Below, piece after piece: positions 1-8,161 of a stretch of 64,000 nucleotides of DNA. The position numbers and the translations under genes are program-made. The stretch comes from Faecalimonas sp. (GTDB lineage: Bacteria; Bacillota; Clostridia; Lachnospirales; Lachnospiraceae), in NCBI GenBank assembly GCA_029264305.1, contig JARICA010000013.1:1-64000 (forward strand), read 5' to 3'. Under the pieces are notes generated by a model, which was not told the DNA's origin, did not search any database, and saw only the letters and a program-made list of their open reading frames with translations. How positions within the stretch are numbered: the stretch's first letter is position 1; every line of letters begins with the position of its first letter.

Positions 1-2
1 GC

Positions 3-401
3 ACAAGTGCTGCCGGCGGTGTTGCTTCCGTTATGGGTACCCTCATCGGTGCCATCATGCTGGTCGTGATCCGAAGCGGCTTGAACTTTGTTTTGGCACG
101 CTTCAACCTCAACCTCAATGCGACCTATGTGACCTATGTGCTGACGGGCATCATCGTTGTGGGTGCGGTGTTTATGGACGTCATCAAGAACCGCAATGCC
201 AGCCGCGTCACACCGCGCAGCATGAAGAAAAATATCAAGCAGGAATTTTGGGAGAAGCGCGAGGTACTGGAAAGCCAGATCGACGAGGTTTATGCAGATA
301 CCGGACTGAGCGCGAGCGAAAAACAACAGCGGCTGTCACAGCTTGAGACGCAGATCAAGACGCTGAAAGCCGAGCGTGCAGCGGCTCTGCAAGGGAAATA
401 A
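3..401 (+). CDS. Sugar ABC transporter permease, C-terminal part (RbsC/AraH type)
   Basis: Partial gene: the frame is open from base 3 and the start lies left of the window. The G-G-V-x-S-V-M-G-T-x-I-G-A signature followed by a last hydrophobic segment ending G-A-V-F-M-D is typical of the inner-membrane permease of ribose-type (BPD_transp_2) importers. After that segment comes a charged, predicted coiled-coil tail of about 70 residues, which RbsC-type permeases normally lack. It sits directly upstream of a matching binding protein, so both probably belong to one importer; the ATPase would be out of view to the left. Substrate is not evident, but the fucO-like gene downstream suggests a deoxysugar or related compound. 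Confidence 0.8.
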   Translation, partial: TSAAGGVASVMGTLIGAIMLVVIRSGLNFVLARFNLNLNATYVTYVLTGIIVVGAVFMDVIKNRNASRVTPRSMKKNIKQEFWEKREVLESQIDEVYADTGLSASEKQQRLSQLETQIKTLKAERAAALQGK

Positions 402-499
402 ATTGTTCCTTTGTACAAGAGCATAGACAGAGCATAATTGCTTTATACGGCAATCGATCATGTGTAAAAATCAATGATGAGTAAAGGTAGGAGATTCTG

Positions 500-1570
500 A
501 TGAAAAAGATACTTTCTGTTTTGTTGGCAACCGCACTTAGCACATCTTTATTGGCTGCATGTGGTGGAGGATCCCCCGATCAAGGCGGCGGAGGAGAGCA
601 GTCGGCCTCTGGCGGAGATAAGGTCATCGGTGTTGTGGCAAAGGGCGAAAGCCATGCGTTCTGGCAGGCTGTTAAGTCCGGTGCAGAGGCTGCAGGCGAG
701 AAATATGGCTATAAGATCACCTTCCGTGGGCCGGCATCGGAGAGCGCAAAGGATCTGCCGTCTCAGATGGAGATGGTACAGACCGCACTGTCTAACAATG
801 TAAATGGCTTGGTACTTGCAACCATCGGCGAAGGATTTGCAGATATGCTGGGACAGGCAAAGGAGAGAGGGGTACCGGTCGTTCAGTTCGACAGCGGTAT
901 CTGGGAAAAGGACGTCGAGGCACTGAATGCAGGCAACAAGAACCCGATCGTTGCTTCCGTTGCAACCAGCAACCGTGCAGCTGCTGCCATTGCTGCCGAA
1001 AACTTGTTTGCATCTCTCAAAGAGGACATTGCAAAGGCGGATAAGTATGTTGTAGGTGTCATTCAGCATGACCAGACCCAGACAGGTATAGACCGTGCAG
1101 AGGGATTCATCGAGAAGTTTACGGAGCTCGCAGATGCAGAGGCCTCCACCAAGGGAAAATATGAGATCGTGCTGGAAGTCAAGGACGGCGACGCAAACAA
1201 TGCGTATGTGACCGCTTTGGAGGCATTGTTCGAGAAGAAGGCACAGGCGATCTTCATGTGCAATGAGGGCGTTGTCAAGCAGGTTTCCGATGCGATCGCA
1301 GCATCCGGCGGCAAGTATGATGCGCTCAAGTTCTGCGGCTTTGACGCAGGCACCAAGCAGATCGAGTGGATCCGTGCACAGAGCGGCGCAAAGCTGATCG
1401 GTTCGGTTGCGCAGGATTCCTACAGCATCGGCTATAATGCAGTGGAACAGTGTGTCAAGGCAATCGAGGACAGTGCAAATGTTGAAGAAAAGGTAGACAT
1501 CGCAGGTGTTTGGTATGATGCTTCCAACATCGACGAGATGATCAGCAAGAATCTGGTATATGAGGGCTGA
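500..1570 (+). CDS. Sugar-binding lipoprotein of ABC importer
   Basis: 356-residue periplasmic-binding-protein-like (Peripla_BP_4, RbsB class) lipoprotein. It begins with a lipoprotein signal peptide whose lipobox L-L-A-A-C places the lipidated Cys at residue 21, followed by a Gly/Ser-rich linker to about residue 40. The mature part opens with V-I-G-V-V-A-K-G, the usual first strand of this fold. An AGGAG ribosome binding site lies at 488-492. It follows the permease fragment by about 100 bases and is probably cotranscribed. Family knowledge says it captures a sugar outside the membrane and delivers it to the permease. The ligand cannot be read from the sequence. Confidence 0.85.
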   Translation: MKKILSVLLATALSTSLLAACGGGSPDQGGGGEQSASGGDKVIGVVAKGESHAFWQAVKSGAEAAGEKYGYKITFRGPASESAKDLPSQMEMVQTALSNNVNGLVLATIGEGFADMLGQAKERGVPVVQFDSGIWEKDVEALNAGNKNPIVASVATSNRAAAAIAAENLFASLKEDIAKADKYVVGVIQHDQTQTGIDRAEGFIEKFTELADAEASTKGKYEIVLEVKDGDANNAYVTALEALFEKKAQAIFMCNEGVVKQVSDAIAASGGKYDALKFCGFDAGTKQIEWIRAQSGAKLIGSVAQDSYSIGYNAVEQCVKAIEDSANVEEKVDIAGVWYDASNIDEMISKNLVYEG

Positions 1571-1707
1571 TGCCTCCCTTTTATGGTAAATATCCAAAAT
1601 CATAAGTGATTATTATCTGTTTTGAGAGATCGTTCCTATCGACGATCGCCCCCCAATTCTAAAGTCTGCAAAATCAAAAATACTGTAAATCAGAAGGAGT
1701 AATTGCA

Positions 1708-2856
1708 ATGGCAAATCGTATCATCTTGAATACCGTATCCTATCATGGAAAAGGTGCGATCGAAAATATCGTTCCCGAACTGACCGCACGCGGCTATAAA
1801 AAAGCATTCGTATGCTCGGATCCAGACCTTATCAAATTTGGCGTAAGCAAGAAAGTGACCGATCTGTTGGACGCAGCAGGTTTTGTATACGAGATGTATA
1901 GTGATATCAAGCCGAATCCCACGATTGCAAATGTGCAGTCCGGCGTCGCTGCTTTTCAGGCAAGTGGCGCAGACAGCATCATCACGATTGGCGGAGGATC
2001 TTCCATAGACACCGCAAAGGCAATCGGTATTATCATCAATAACCCAGAGTTTGCAGATGTGCGCAGTCTGGAAGGAGTTGCCCCCACCAAGAAGCATGCA
2101 GTCTTCACCATTGCAGTGCCGACCACTGCGGGCACAGCGGCTGAGGTCACCATCAACTATGTTATCACCGACGTGGAGAAAAAGCGTAAGTTTGTCTGTG
2201 TGGATGCAAATGATATCCCAGAAGTTGCGGTTGTAGATCCGGATATGATGAGCAGCATGCCGAAGGGACTCACGGCAGCCACGGGTATGGATGCACTGAC
2301 CCACGCCATTGAGGGATACATCACAAAGGGCGCATGGGAAATGACAGACATGTTCCATATCAAGGCGATCGAGCTGATCGCCAAGCATCTGCGCGGCGCA
2401 GTGGAGAATACACCAGAAGGCCGTGAGGGAATGGCACTGGCACAGTATATTGCAGGTCAGGGCTTCTCTAACGTCGGTCTGGGTATCGTACATAGCATGG
2501 CGCATAGCCTGGGTGCTGTATATGATACGCCCCACGGTGTCGCAAATGCGATTTTACTGCCGACCATCATGGAGTATAATGCGCCCTGCACAGGGGAAAA
2601 ATACCGCGATATTGCAAAGGCAATGGGGGTAGAAGGCGTAGATGCAATGAGCCTTGAAGATGCGCGTGCAGCTGCTTGTGCAGCGGTAAAGCAGCTCAGC
2701 ATGGATGTAGGCATTCCGGCTGACCTGAAGCAGATCGTAAAGGAAGAGGATCTCCAGTTCCTCGCTGAGAGTGCATTTGCAGATGCCTGCCGTCCGGGAA
2801 ATCCGCGTGATACCAGTGTAGAAGAGATCATTGATCTTTACAAAAAGCTGCTGTAA
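1708..2856 (+). CDS. fucO: Iron-containing alcohol dehydrogenase, lactaldehyde reductase type
   Basis: 382 residues, full length for group III Fe-dependent alcohol dehydrogenases. It matches remembered E. coli FucO closely along its length, including N-N-P-E-F-A-D-V-R-S-L-E-G and T-T-A-G-T-A-A-E-V-T-I-N-Y-V-I. The NAD-binding G-G-G-S sits at about residue 96. The four iron ligands are seen as Asp195, His199, His262 and His276. FucO reduces L-lactaldehyde, made by fuculose- or rhamnulose-phosphate aldolase, to 1,2-propanediol, which reoxidizes NADH in anaerobes. GAAGGAG precedes the ATG. It is the last gene before a strong terminator, behind the sugar importer, so the cluster probably serves fucose/rhamnose-like sugar use. 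Confidence 0.85.
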   Translation: MANRIILNTVSYHGKGAIENIVPELTARGYKKAFVCSDPDLIKFGVSKKVTDLLDAAGFVYEMYSDIKPNPTIANVQSGVAAFQASGADSIITIGGGSSIDTAKAIGIIINNPEFADVRSLEGVAPTKKHAVFTIAVPTTAGTAAEVTINYVITDVEKKRKFVCVDANDIPEVAVVDPDMMSSMPKGLTAATGMDALTHAIEGYITKGAWEMTDMFHIKAIELIAKHLRGAVENTPEGREGMALAQYIAGQGFSNVGLGIVHSMAHSLGAVYDTPHGVANAILLPTIMEYNAPCTGEKYRDIAKAMGVEGVDAMSLEDARAAACAAVKQLSMDVGIPADLKQIVKEEDLQFLAESAFADACRPGNPRDTSVEEIIDLYKKLL

Positions 2857-2970
2857 TGCAGAACCGAAAGTGCTTGTGTGACAGCGGAAGGCAGTGCTCC
2901 CAGTAAAACAATGCCAGATCCCCTGGCTCCCTGTTTGTACAAGAAGCGTAAATGTAAAACCTGACAGGTC

Positions 2971-3016
2971 ACAAGTCCGGCGTGGCTCCCAGTGGGGGCA
3001 CGCCGGACTTGTTTTG
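2971..3016 (+). terminator. Rho-independent terminator after fucO
   Basis: Perfect 14-bp stem (2971-2984 with 2999-3012), a 14-base loop and then TTTG. It closes the sugar-transport/fucO unit. Confidence 0.8.
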
Positions 3017-3046
3017 TCCTGTAATTCAGCCGGAATGTTTCAGATC

Positions 3047-3293
3047 CTATAACAGATGGAATGGGGATCCCTGCACCAAATGCGATGCACGGTAGAAAAG
3101 GCTGGAATTTGGACTGTTCGGATAGCTCCTTGTATTTTGGTATTCCAGTGCATCATGATACACATCGTTTGTCAAAAAGAGACGCATTTCATCACCCATC
3201 TGGTGATCCCGCAATTCGATCCGTGTTATTGCTGAAACGCTCCACTGCTAAAATGTTATGTCCTTTCAGCTCTCTGGCTGAGCGATCTCTCAT
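3047..3293 (-). pseudogene. Frameshifted small gene downstream of parB
   Basis: A start codon at 3293 follows an AAAGGAG site 6 bases upstream, directly behind the parB stop, so it looks translationally coupled to parB. The first frame reads M-R-D-R-S-A-R-E-L-K-G-H-N-I-L and stops after 33 codons. The +1 frame continues with a protein-like sequence (R-I-E-L-R-D-H-Q-M-G-D-E-M, then N-D-V-Y-H-D-A-L-E-Y) to a TAG at 3047-3049. A single frameshift near 3220 would restore one protein of about 80 residues. The family is not recognised with certainty; its place resembles small genes after parAB in clostridial conjugative elements. Confidence 0.4.
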
Positions 3294-3305
3294 AGGCGGC
3301 TCCTT

Positions 3306-4241
3306 TCAACGCTCCTGATCTCTCTGACGTTTTTTCTGCCATGCCTCCAGCAGCTTGATGATGGTTTCCTGCATCCGCTGGGGCGTGTAACTCTTGGGAA
3401 AATACTTCCGCAGGGTATCCGAGGACAGCGTGACCTTATCCAGTTCACTTTTCTTTTCCTCACCCATGATGGCTCGCATCACATCAATGGACAGATGCCC
3501 CTCCTGACTGAATTTCTTGAGCCGCTGTGCTTGAGATAGAGAAGGGGTAGACTGTTCGCTCTCCATCGCATCCAAAAGCTGAATCTGTTCCTCTGGCTTG
3601 AGGAAGGACAGCTCATAGGCTGGATTGAAGGCAATCTTCCTCTCATCCACCATATCCAGCAGTTCGGGAATCAGCTCTGTCAGGCGGATATACCGAGAAA
3701 TTTGATTGCGGCTTTGACCAACTTGTTCTGCAAGAAGTTCTCTGGATTCTTTACCCTCAAAATTCCGCCCAACTTGGGCGGAATTTCTTGAAGGTCTGCC
3801 AGCCTGCCTTTTCATGGCATCCAGTTTCATCTTGTAGGCAAAGGCTCGTTCGCTGGGGAGAAGGCTCTCACGCTGTAAGTTACTGTCAACCATAATGATG
3901 GTGGCGGCGTCATCGTCCAGATCACGGACAATAACAGGCATGGTTTCCATGTCAGCCAGTTCACTGGCTCTGTGCCGTCTGTGTCCTGCTACCATCTCAT
4001 AGCCGCCATTGGGGTCAGGTCTTGCAATCGCAGGAACCAGCACACCATATTGCTTGATGCTTTCGGCGGTGTCCATCATTGCTTCGTCATCCTTGACTTT
4101 GAAAGGGTGGTTTTTGAAGGGGTGCAGCTCCGAAAGAGGGATTTCCTGCACTCGCTCTCTCTGGTCATCCGCACGGCTTTCCTCAGTGGAAAACAAATCA
4201 TCTACCGATGCCAGCTCTATTTTTTTCACGCTGCTTTTCAA
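3306..4241 (-). CDS. parB: ParB/Spo0J/Noc-like partition protein
   Basis: 311 residues. The N-terminal ParB nuclease/CTPase domain is marked by V-A-G-H-R-R-H-R-A-S-E at about residues 86-96, followed by a helix-turn-helix around L-L-A-E-Q-V-G-Q-S-R-N-Q-I-S-R-Y. The start is TTG at 4241, with AAAGGAGGTG 9 bases upstream; an in-frame GTG four codons later is an alternative. It overlaps the end of parA by 44 bases. ParB proteins bind parS sites and work with ParA to segregate plasmids or stabilise integrative elements. Together with parA and the broken downstream gene it looks like a fragment of an integrative element rather than the chromosomal pair, because gid/oriC neighbours are absent. Confidence 0.85.
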   Translation of the reverse strand: MKSSVKKIELASVDDLFSTEESRADDQRERVQEIPLSELHPFKNHPFKVKDDEAMMDTAESIKQYGVLVPAIARPDPNGGYEMVAGHRRHRASELADMETMPVIVRDLDDDAATIIMVDSNLQRESLLPSERAFAYKMKLDAMKRQAGRPSRNSAQVGRNFEGKESRELLAEQVGQSRNQISRYIRLTELIPELLDMVDERKIAFNPAYELSFLKPEEQIQLLDAMESEQSTPSLSQAQRLKKFSQEGHLSIDVMRAIMGEEKKSELDKVTLSSDTLRKYFPKSYTPQRMQETIIKLLEAWQKKRQRDQER

Positions 4242-5019
4242 GTTTCAACACCTCCTTTGTCAGAGATTGATATGCTTCTGCCACCTTGCCATTAGGGTCA
4301 TGGGCAAAGATACTTTTGCCTTCGGCACTGATTTCCTTTGCCCGAACAGAATGGGGGATCTCCGCACCAAACACTTTGATTTTGCTGCCATAGGTATCTC
4401 TGAGTAATGTGCTGATGTCTTTGGCAAAGTTGGTACGGTTGTCTACCATTGTCAGCAGGATACCATCAATCTGGAGCTTTGGATTGATCTGCCGCTTTAC
4501 TTTACTGACAGTGGTAAGCAGCTGCTCCAGACCTTTGGCGGGCAGATATTCTGCCTGTACAGGGATTAAAACCCTGTTTGCAGCAGCCAGAGCGTTGACG
4601 GTGAGCATACCCAAGGACGGCTGGCAGTCGATCAGGATATGGGAGTATTGTTCCTTCAGCGTGTCCAGATACTGCCGCAAGATGGTTTCACGGCTCATGG
4701 CGTTTACCAAGGATACCTCCATGCCGGAAAGCTCAATGTTGGCTGGCAGCAAATCCACACCTTCCGGGTGATGCAAGATGCCTTCTCCGGGAATGATAGG
4801 CTGATCGGTGAGGATTTTCGCCATTGCATCGGATAAGGTGAAGGACAGCTTATCCGGCTGTGGATTGCCTAAGCTGATGGACAGGCTCCCTTGTGGGTCG
4901 CTGTCAATCAGCAGGACTTTCTTTCCTGCCTGTGCCAAACCAATCCCCAAGTTGGCACAAGTCGTTGTCTTGCCAACGCCGCCTTTCTGGTTGGCGATGG
5001 CAATAATTTGCGTGTTCAT
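4198..5019 (-). CDS. parA: ParA/Soj-type partition ATPase
   Basis: 273 residues from the ATG at 5019, chosen because AGAGGTG lies 7 bases upstream and the conserved N-I-x-A-I-A-N-Q-K-G-G-V-G-K-T-T deviant Walker A then starts at the N terminus; a longer in-frame start at 5064 adds an unconserved stretch. L-L-I-D-S-D-P-Q-G-S is the A' motif, with D-C-Q-P-S-L-G-M further on. The ATPase positions DNA bound by ParB. Gene order parA-parB reads leftward, away from the recombinase. Base composition is richer in G+C than the element to its right. Confidence 0.88.
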   Translation of the reverse strand: MNTQIIAIANQKGGVGKTTTCANLGIGLAQAGKKVLLIDSDPQGSLSISLGNPQPDKLSFTLSDAMAKILTDQPIIPGEGILHHPEGVDLLPANIELSGMEVSLVNAMSRETILRQYLDTLKEQYSHILIDCQPSLGMLTVNALAAANRVLIPVQAEYLPAKGLEQLLTTVSKVKRQINPKLQIDGILLTMVDNRTNFAKDISTLLRDTYGSKIKVFGAEIPHSVRAKEISAEGKSIFAHDPNGKVAEAYQSLTKEVLKLEKQREKNRAGIGR

Positions 5020-5049
5020 AACAATCACCTCTGTTCTGAAATAGAAAAA

Positions 5050-5080
5050 GGGAGAATGTGACATAAATCAACATTCTCCC
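5050..5080. repeat. Inverted repeat upstream of parA
   Basis: 10-bp perfect arms (5050-5059 and 5071-5080) separated by 11 bases, 31 bases upstream of the parA start. There is no T-run, so it is not a typical terminator. It could be a ParA/ParB operator or a parS-like site. Confidence 0.5.
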
Positions 5081-5177
5081 AGAGAAACAATATGTGATTG
5101 TGAGTTTTTACGCTGTTTCAGAGATTTTTTGTTGAGAGCCATCTCGTCGCAAACCCGCATGAATACTGGATTTATGC

Positions 5178-6692
5178 TTGTTTGTTTTTCCCTTTCCCGA
5201 ACAAACTCTGTTCAATGAATGGTATGCAAAAGATACTAGTAAAAAGATTAAATCAGTCTTTCAAGCAAAAGGGAAAACAGGAAAACATGTTACAAGCAAT
5301 CCACCTTATGGCTATCTGAAAGACAAAGATGATCCACAGCAATGGATTATTGATGAAGAAGCTGCGAAAGTAATTAGACGCATTTTTCAAATGACAATAG
5401 AGGGCAGAGGTCCTTTTCAAATCTGCCAAGCATTGAAAGAGGATAAGGTGGATATGCCTGCTGTTCATCAGCAAAAGTTGGGGATTGGATTATATAGGAC
5501 ACGCAAAATCCCAGATCCATATAATTGGACCAGTTCAACAGTTGCGAGTATTCTGGAACGTAAAGAATATCTAGGGCATACAGTGAATTTTAAAACTAAA
5601 AAGCACTTTAAAGATTCTCATAGTCGATATGTTGATGATGATTTATGGGTTGTTTTTGAAAATACGCAAGAGCCTATCATAGATCAAGAAACTTTCGATA
5701 TTGTTCAGAAAATTAGAACTAACGTGAAACGTTGGCCGAATGGTTGGGGGCCAGTTCATCCATTAACAGGATTGGTCTATTGTCCAGATTGTGGTGGTAA
5801 ATTGTATTGCCACAGAACCGATAATGGGGTAAATAGAGAAGTCTTTTGTTGTGGTAACTATCCCTTAAAGAAATGTGAAACAGGGCATAGAATCAATGCT
5901 GATGACCTTGTAGAGCTTGTTTTAAAAAGTTTAAAGGCTATCAGAGATTATATCCAAGTGGATGCAGATAAATTCATAAATACAGTTCAAGAAGCTGTAG
6001 ATTCTCAGCAATCGGTGGATGAAAAGGCAAGCATCAGACGATTAGAAGAATGTCAAACTCGAAATGATGAGTTAGAGAAGTTACTCTGTAAAATCTATGA
6101 GGATAATATTCTCGGAAAACTTCCAGACAAACGATATGAATATCTTAGCAATCAGTATGAATCAGAATTAGCTGAGATTGGAAAGGAAATAGATAAGTTA
6201 CAAGAAACAATTGCAAGTTATAAGGTGGAAACAAAAAATGCTCGTAAATTTATGAGTCTGATTGCAAAGTATAAAGACTTTGATGTCTTAACAAATGCGA
6301 TGGCAAATGAATTGATTGATAAAATCCTAGTATTCAATCGAGATCGAAAGGGTAGTATTCAATCAACTCAAAGGGTTGATATTTATTTCAACTTTATTGG
6401 AAAATTTCAAGTACCAACAGAACCTATTGATCCAGAGGTACAGAAAGCTTTGGAAGAAGAAAGAGCGAAAATAGAAGCAAAAAGAGACAAACTTCATCAG
6501 AATTACTTGCGACGAAAAGCAAATGGTAAACAGGCTGAATATGAAGCACGATATGAGCCAAAACGTAAGAAGCGTATGGCAGAAAAAAGGGCACAACTTC
6601 CCCAATATGGACTCGTAAAAACAGAGTATGAGGAATATCGCAAGGAAATACGAACTGAGCAAGATATACCAGATGCATTACTTGTAAAATAA
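5178..6692 (+). pseudogene. Large serine recombinase lacking its catalytic domain (TnpX/Tn4451 class)
   Basis: Recognisable protein begins at F-N-E-W-Y-A-K-D-T-S-K-K-I (from about 5211), the linker after the resolvase domain of large serine recombinases. The recombinase domain (P-P-Y-G-Y to about residue 170), a zinc ribbon (C-P-D-C near residue 204, later C-C and C-x6-H), a coiled coil and a long basic C-terminal tail follow. The roughly 150-residue N-terminal catalytic domain with the nucleophilic Ser is absent; upstream bases encode an unrelated short stretch back to a TGA at 5160. No ribosome binding site fits. The break coincides with a change in base composition, so it is either a real recombination scar or an assembly join. 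As it stands it cannot catalyse integration. Confidence 0.85.
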
Positions 6693-6714
6693 GTGATAGA
6701 TAGGGGGCAGAACA

Positions 6715-7008
6715 ATGATTGTAGTGAAATTAAAAATAGTGTTCATACCGATTGTTCTTATACTATCTTTTATAAAATGGTTTGGAGTTTTTATAACAAC
6801 TATGTCCAGTATTGTTTTTTATCTATTAGCGGGAATTATTTTCGTAACAGGTATTTTAGGTTATGGATTTGGATTGGAAACAGGAAGGGAGTGCTTAAGA
6901 ATTTTGTTGTGTGGTTTTATCGTATTTATGTTACCAGTAATAGTAACAGGAGTTATTAGTGGTATTGCTTGTATTCAAACTATATTGATAGATTTTATCT
7001 GGTCATGA
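6715..7008 (+). CDS. Small hydrophobic membrane protein of the mobile element
   Basis: 97 residues, with hydrophobic segments at about 5-22, 28-50 and 62-92, giving three predicted membrane spans and no soluble domain. AGGGGG lies 7 bases before the ATG, 22 bases after the recombinase stop, so it is probably cotranscribed with it. Small membrane proteins of this kind are common beside recombinase genes in clostridial elements, but I do not recognise the family and assign no function. Confidence 0.6.
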   Translation: MIVVKLKIVFIPIVLILSFIKWFGVFITTMSSIVFYLLAGIIFVTGILGYGFGLETGRECLRILLCGFIVFMLPVIVTGVISGIACIQTILIDFIWS

Positions 7009-7049
7009 ACTGGATATTTCTAAAAAAATTAATAGTAACTATTTAATCT

Positions 7050-7095
7050 AAAACGATGTTTTATCCGTAATAAGTGATAGACATCGTTTTTTTCG
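7050..7095 (+). terminator. Terminator after the recombinase unit
   Basis: 10-bp stem (7050-7059 with 7081-7090) around a 21-base loop, followed by a run of T. The rest of the 7096-7230 gap shows no coding or structural signal I can support. Confidence 0.65.
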
Positions 7096-7237
7096 TCAAA
7101 AAGGACAGAAGATGCAAGTGAACATGTGAAAAAGCATGGTCTGAATCATATAATAAGCATGTCATAGGAAATGGATAAAATCATGAATTTTCACATGCTA
7201 TTTTATATCTAAATTCATTTATATACTTAATTATTGT

Positions 7238-7263
7238 GACCGATAGTCCGTTGACTTATAAGA
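7238..7263 (+). promoter_or_regulatory. Tandem C-boxes of the restriction controller gene
   Basis: Two 11-base boxes of the GACT-N3-AGTC type, GACCGATAGTC (7238-7248) and GACTTATAAGA (7253-7263), spaced by CGTT. The layout matches the operator of C.PvuII-class controller proteins from memory. The second box overlaps a possible -35 (7251-7256). It lies 36 bases before the controller gene and suggests autoregulation. Confidence 0.7.
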
Positions 7264-7299
7264 AACATTTTCTGATAATTAACATGGAGGTTAGATGCT

Positions 7300-7506
7300 A
7301 TGATTACAGAAAAAGTGGGATTAAGAATTAAGCAACTTCGTTCACAACAAGGTATTAGTCAAGAGAAGCTAGCACTTAAAGCGGAAATTGATAGGACATA
7401 TCTTGCAGGTGTGGAGCAAGGAAGAAGAAATCCTTCAATTAAAAGTCTTGAAAAAATCATAAATGCTTTAGAAATATCATTTTCAGATTTTTTTAAAGGA
7501 ATATAA
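7300..7506 (+). CDS. Restriction-modification controller (C) protein, XRE family
   Basis: 68 residues forming essentially one XRE helix-turn-helix (G-L-R-I-K-Q-L-R, Q-E-K-L-A-L-K-A, Y-L-A-G-V-E-Q-G-R-R-N-P-S). Size and the motif G-x-R-R-N-P-S are those of C proteins such as C.PvuII. GGAGG precedes the ATG. It sits upstream of a restriction enzyme and a methylase, with C-box operators in front of it and one C-box-like site in the endonuclease promoter. Inferred role: a timing switch that first activates itself and the endonuclease after entry into a new host and later represses. Confidence 0.82.
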   Translation: MITEKVGLRIKQLRSQQGISQEKLALKAEIDRTYLAGVEQGRRNPSIKSLEKIINALEISFSDFFKGI

Positions 7507-7509
7507 TTG

Positions 7510-7538
7510 TTGACTATGAGTAACATTTTTTGTATGAT
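7510..7538 (+). promoter_or_regulatory. Promoter with C-box for the endonuclease gene
   Basis: TTGACT (7510-7515), 17-base spacer, TATGAT (7533-7538). GACTATGAGTA (7512-7522), one base from the GACT-N3-AGTC consensus, overlaps the -35. Confidence 0.6.
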
Positions 7539-7549
7539 GGAGGTACACA

Positions 7550-8161
7550 ATGAATAGAGATGAACGTTTATTGAATTTGATTTTAAAATACAGAGAGGAA
7601 TTAAAAGAAAAGATTGAATTAAGAGAAGAAGAGATGCAGAGCGACAATAATGAACATTATATTTTGTACAATGCATTAGGTTTTACAAATGAAGAAGGTT
7701 ATCAAGTTGATTATCAACAAAATGTGGGACGATTTTTATATAAGTATTCAGGTTCTTTAATTGAAGAATTAGCTATTAATTGCTTTAAATTGGCATATCC
7801 TAATGCTGAGGAGAAAGTAAAATTAAGGAATACTATTGATCAGAGTCCTAAAACTGTGGAAATTGATTGTTTGATAGGAAATAACGCATATGAAATTAAA
7901 TGGAAGGATGCAACTACAGATGGTGACCATATAAAAAAAGAACATAAGAGAGTCAAAATAATTAAAGATGCAGGCTACAAGCCCATCAGAATTATGTTTT
8001 TTGAACCCAATAGAAGTCAAGCAATGCGAATTCAAGCTAGATTAAAAGATTTATATGAAGAAATCGGTGGAGAATATTATTCTGGTCAGGATGCATGGGA
8101 TTACTTGGAATCCAAAACAGGAATTAATTTAAAAAATATTTTAGAAAGAGCAGCAAAATAA
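7550..8161 (+). CDS. Type II restriction endonuclease, probably ApaLI family
   Basis: 203 residues. A PD-(D/E)xK active site is visible as V-E-I-D-C-L-I followed by A-Y-E-I-K-W-K-D-A-T-T-D-G-D-H (residues about 103-125). The stretch D-A-T-T-D-G-D-H-I-K-K-E-H and the sequence Y-K-P-I-R-I-M-F recall the ApaLI family, whose founder cuts GTGCAC; this is recalled, not searched. It lies between the C protein and the methylase, overlapping the methylase start by one base (ATAATG). AT-rich like the rest of the element, of which it is cargo. Specificity is inferred only. Confidence 0.72.
   Translation: MNRDERLLNLILKYREELKEKIELREEEMQSDNNEHYILYNALGFTNEEGYQVDYQQNVGRFLYKYSGSLIEELAINCFKLAYPNAEEKVKLRNTIDQSPKTVEIDCLIGNNAYEIKWKDATTDGDHIKKEHKRVKIIKDAGYKPIRIMFFEPNRSQAMRIQARLKDLYEEIGGEYYSGQDAWDYLESKTGINLKNILERAAK

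Noticed and set aside
548-1603. Long minus-strand open frame opposite the binding-protein gene
   Set aside because: It is a codon-bias shadow of a clear lipoprotein gene; it has no ribosome binding site and no recognisable domain.
1690-2535. Minus-strand open frame opposite fucO
   Set aside because: Shadow of a fully conserved dehydrogenase gene, with an unusual Cys/His-rich composition.
3061-3318. Plus-strand 85-codon frame between the fucO terminator and parB
   Set aside because: No ribosome binding site; the opposite strand holds a better (frameshifted) gene with a strong site coupled to parB.
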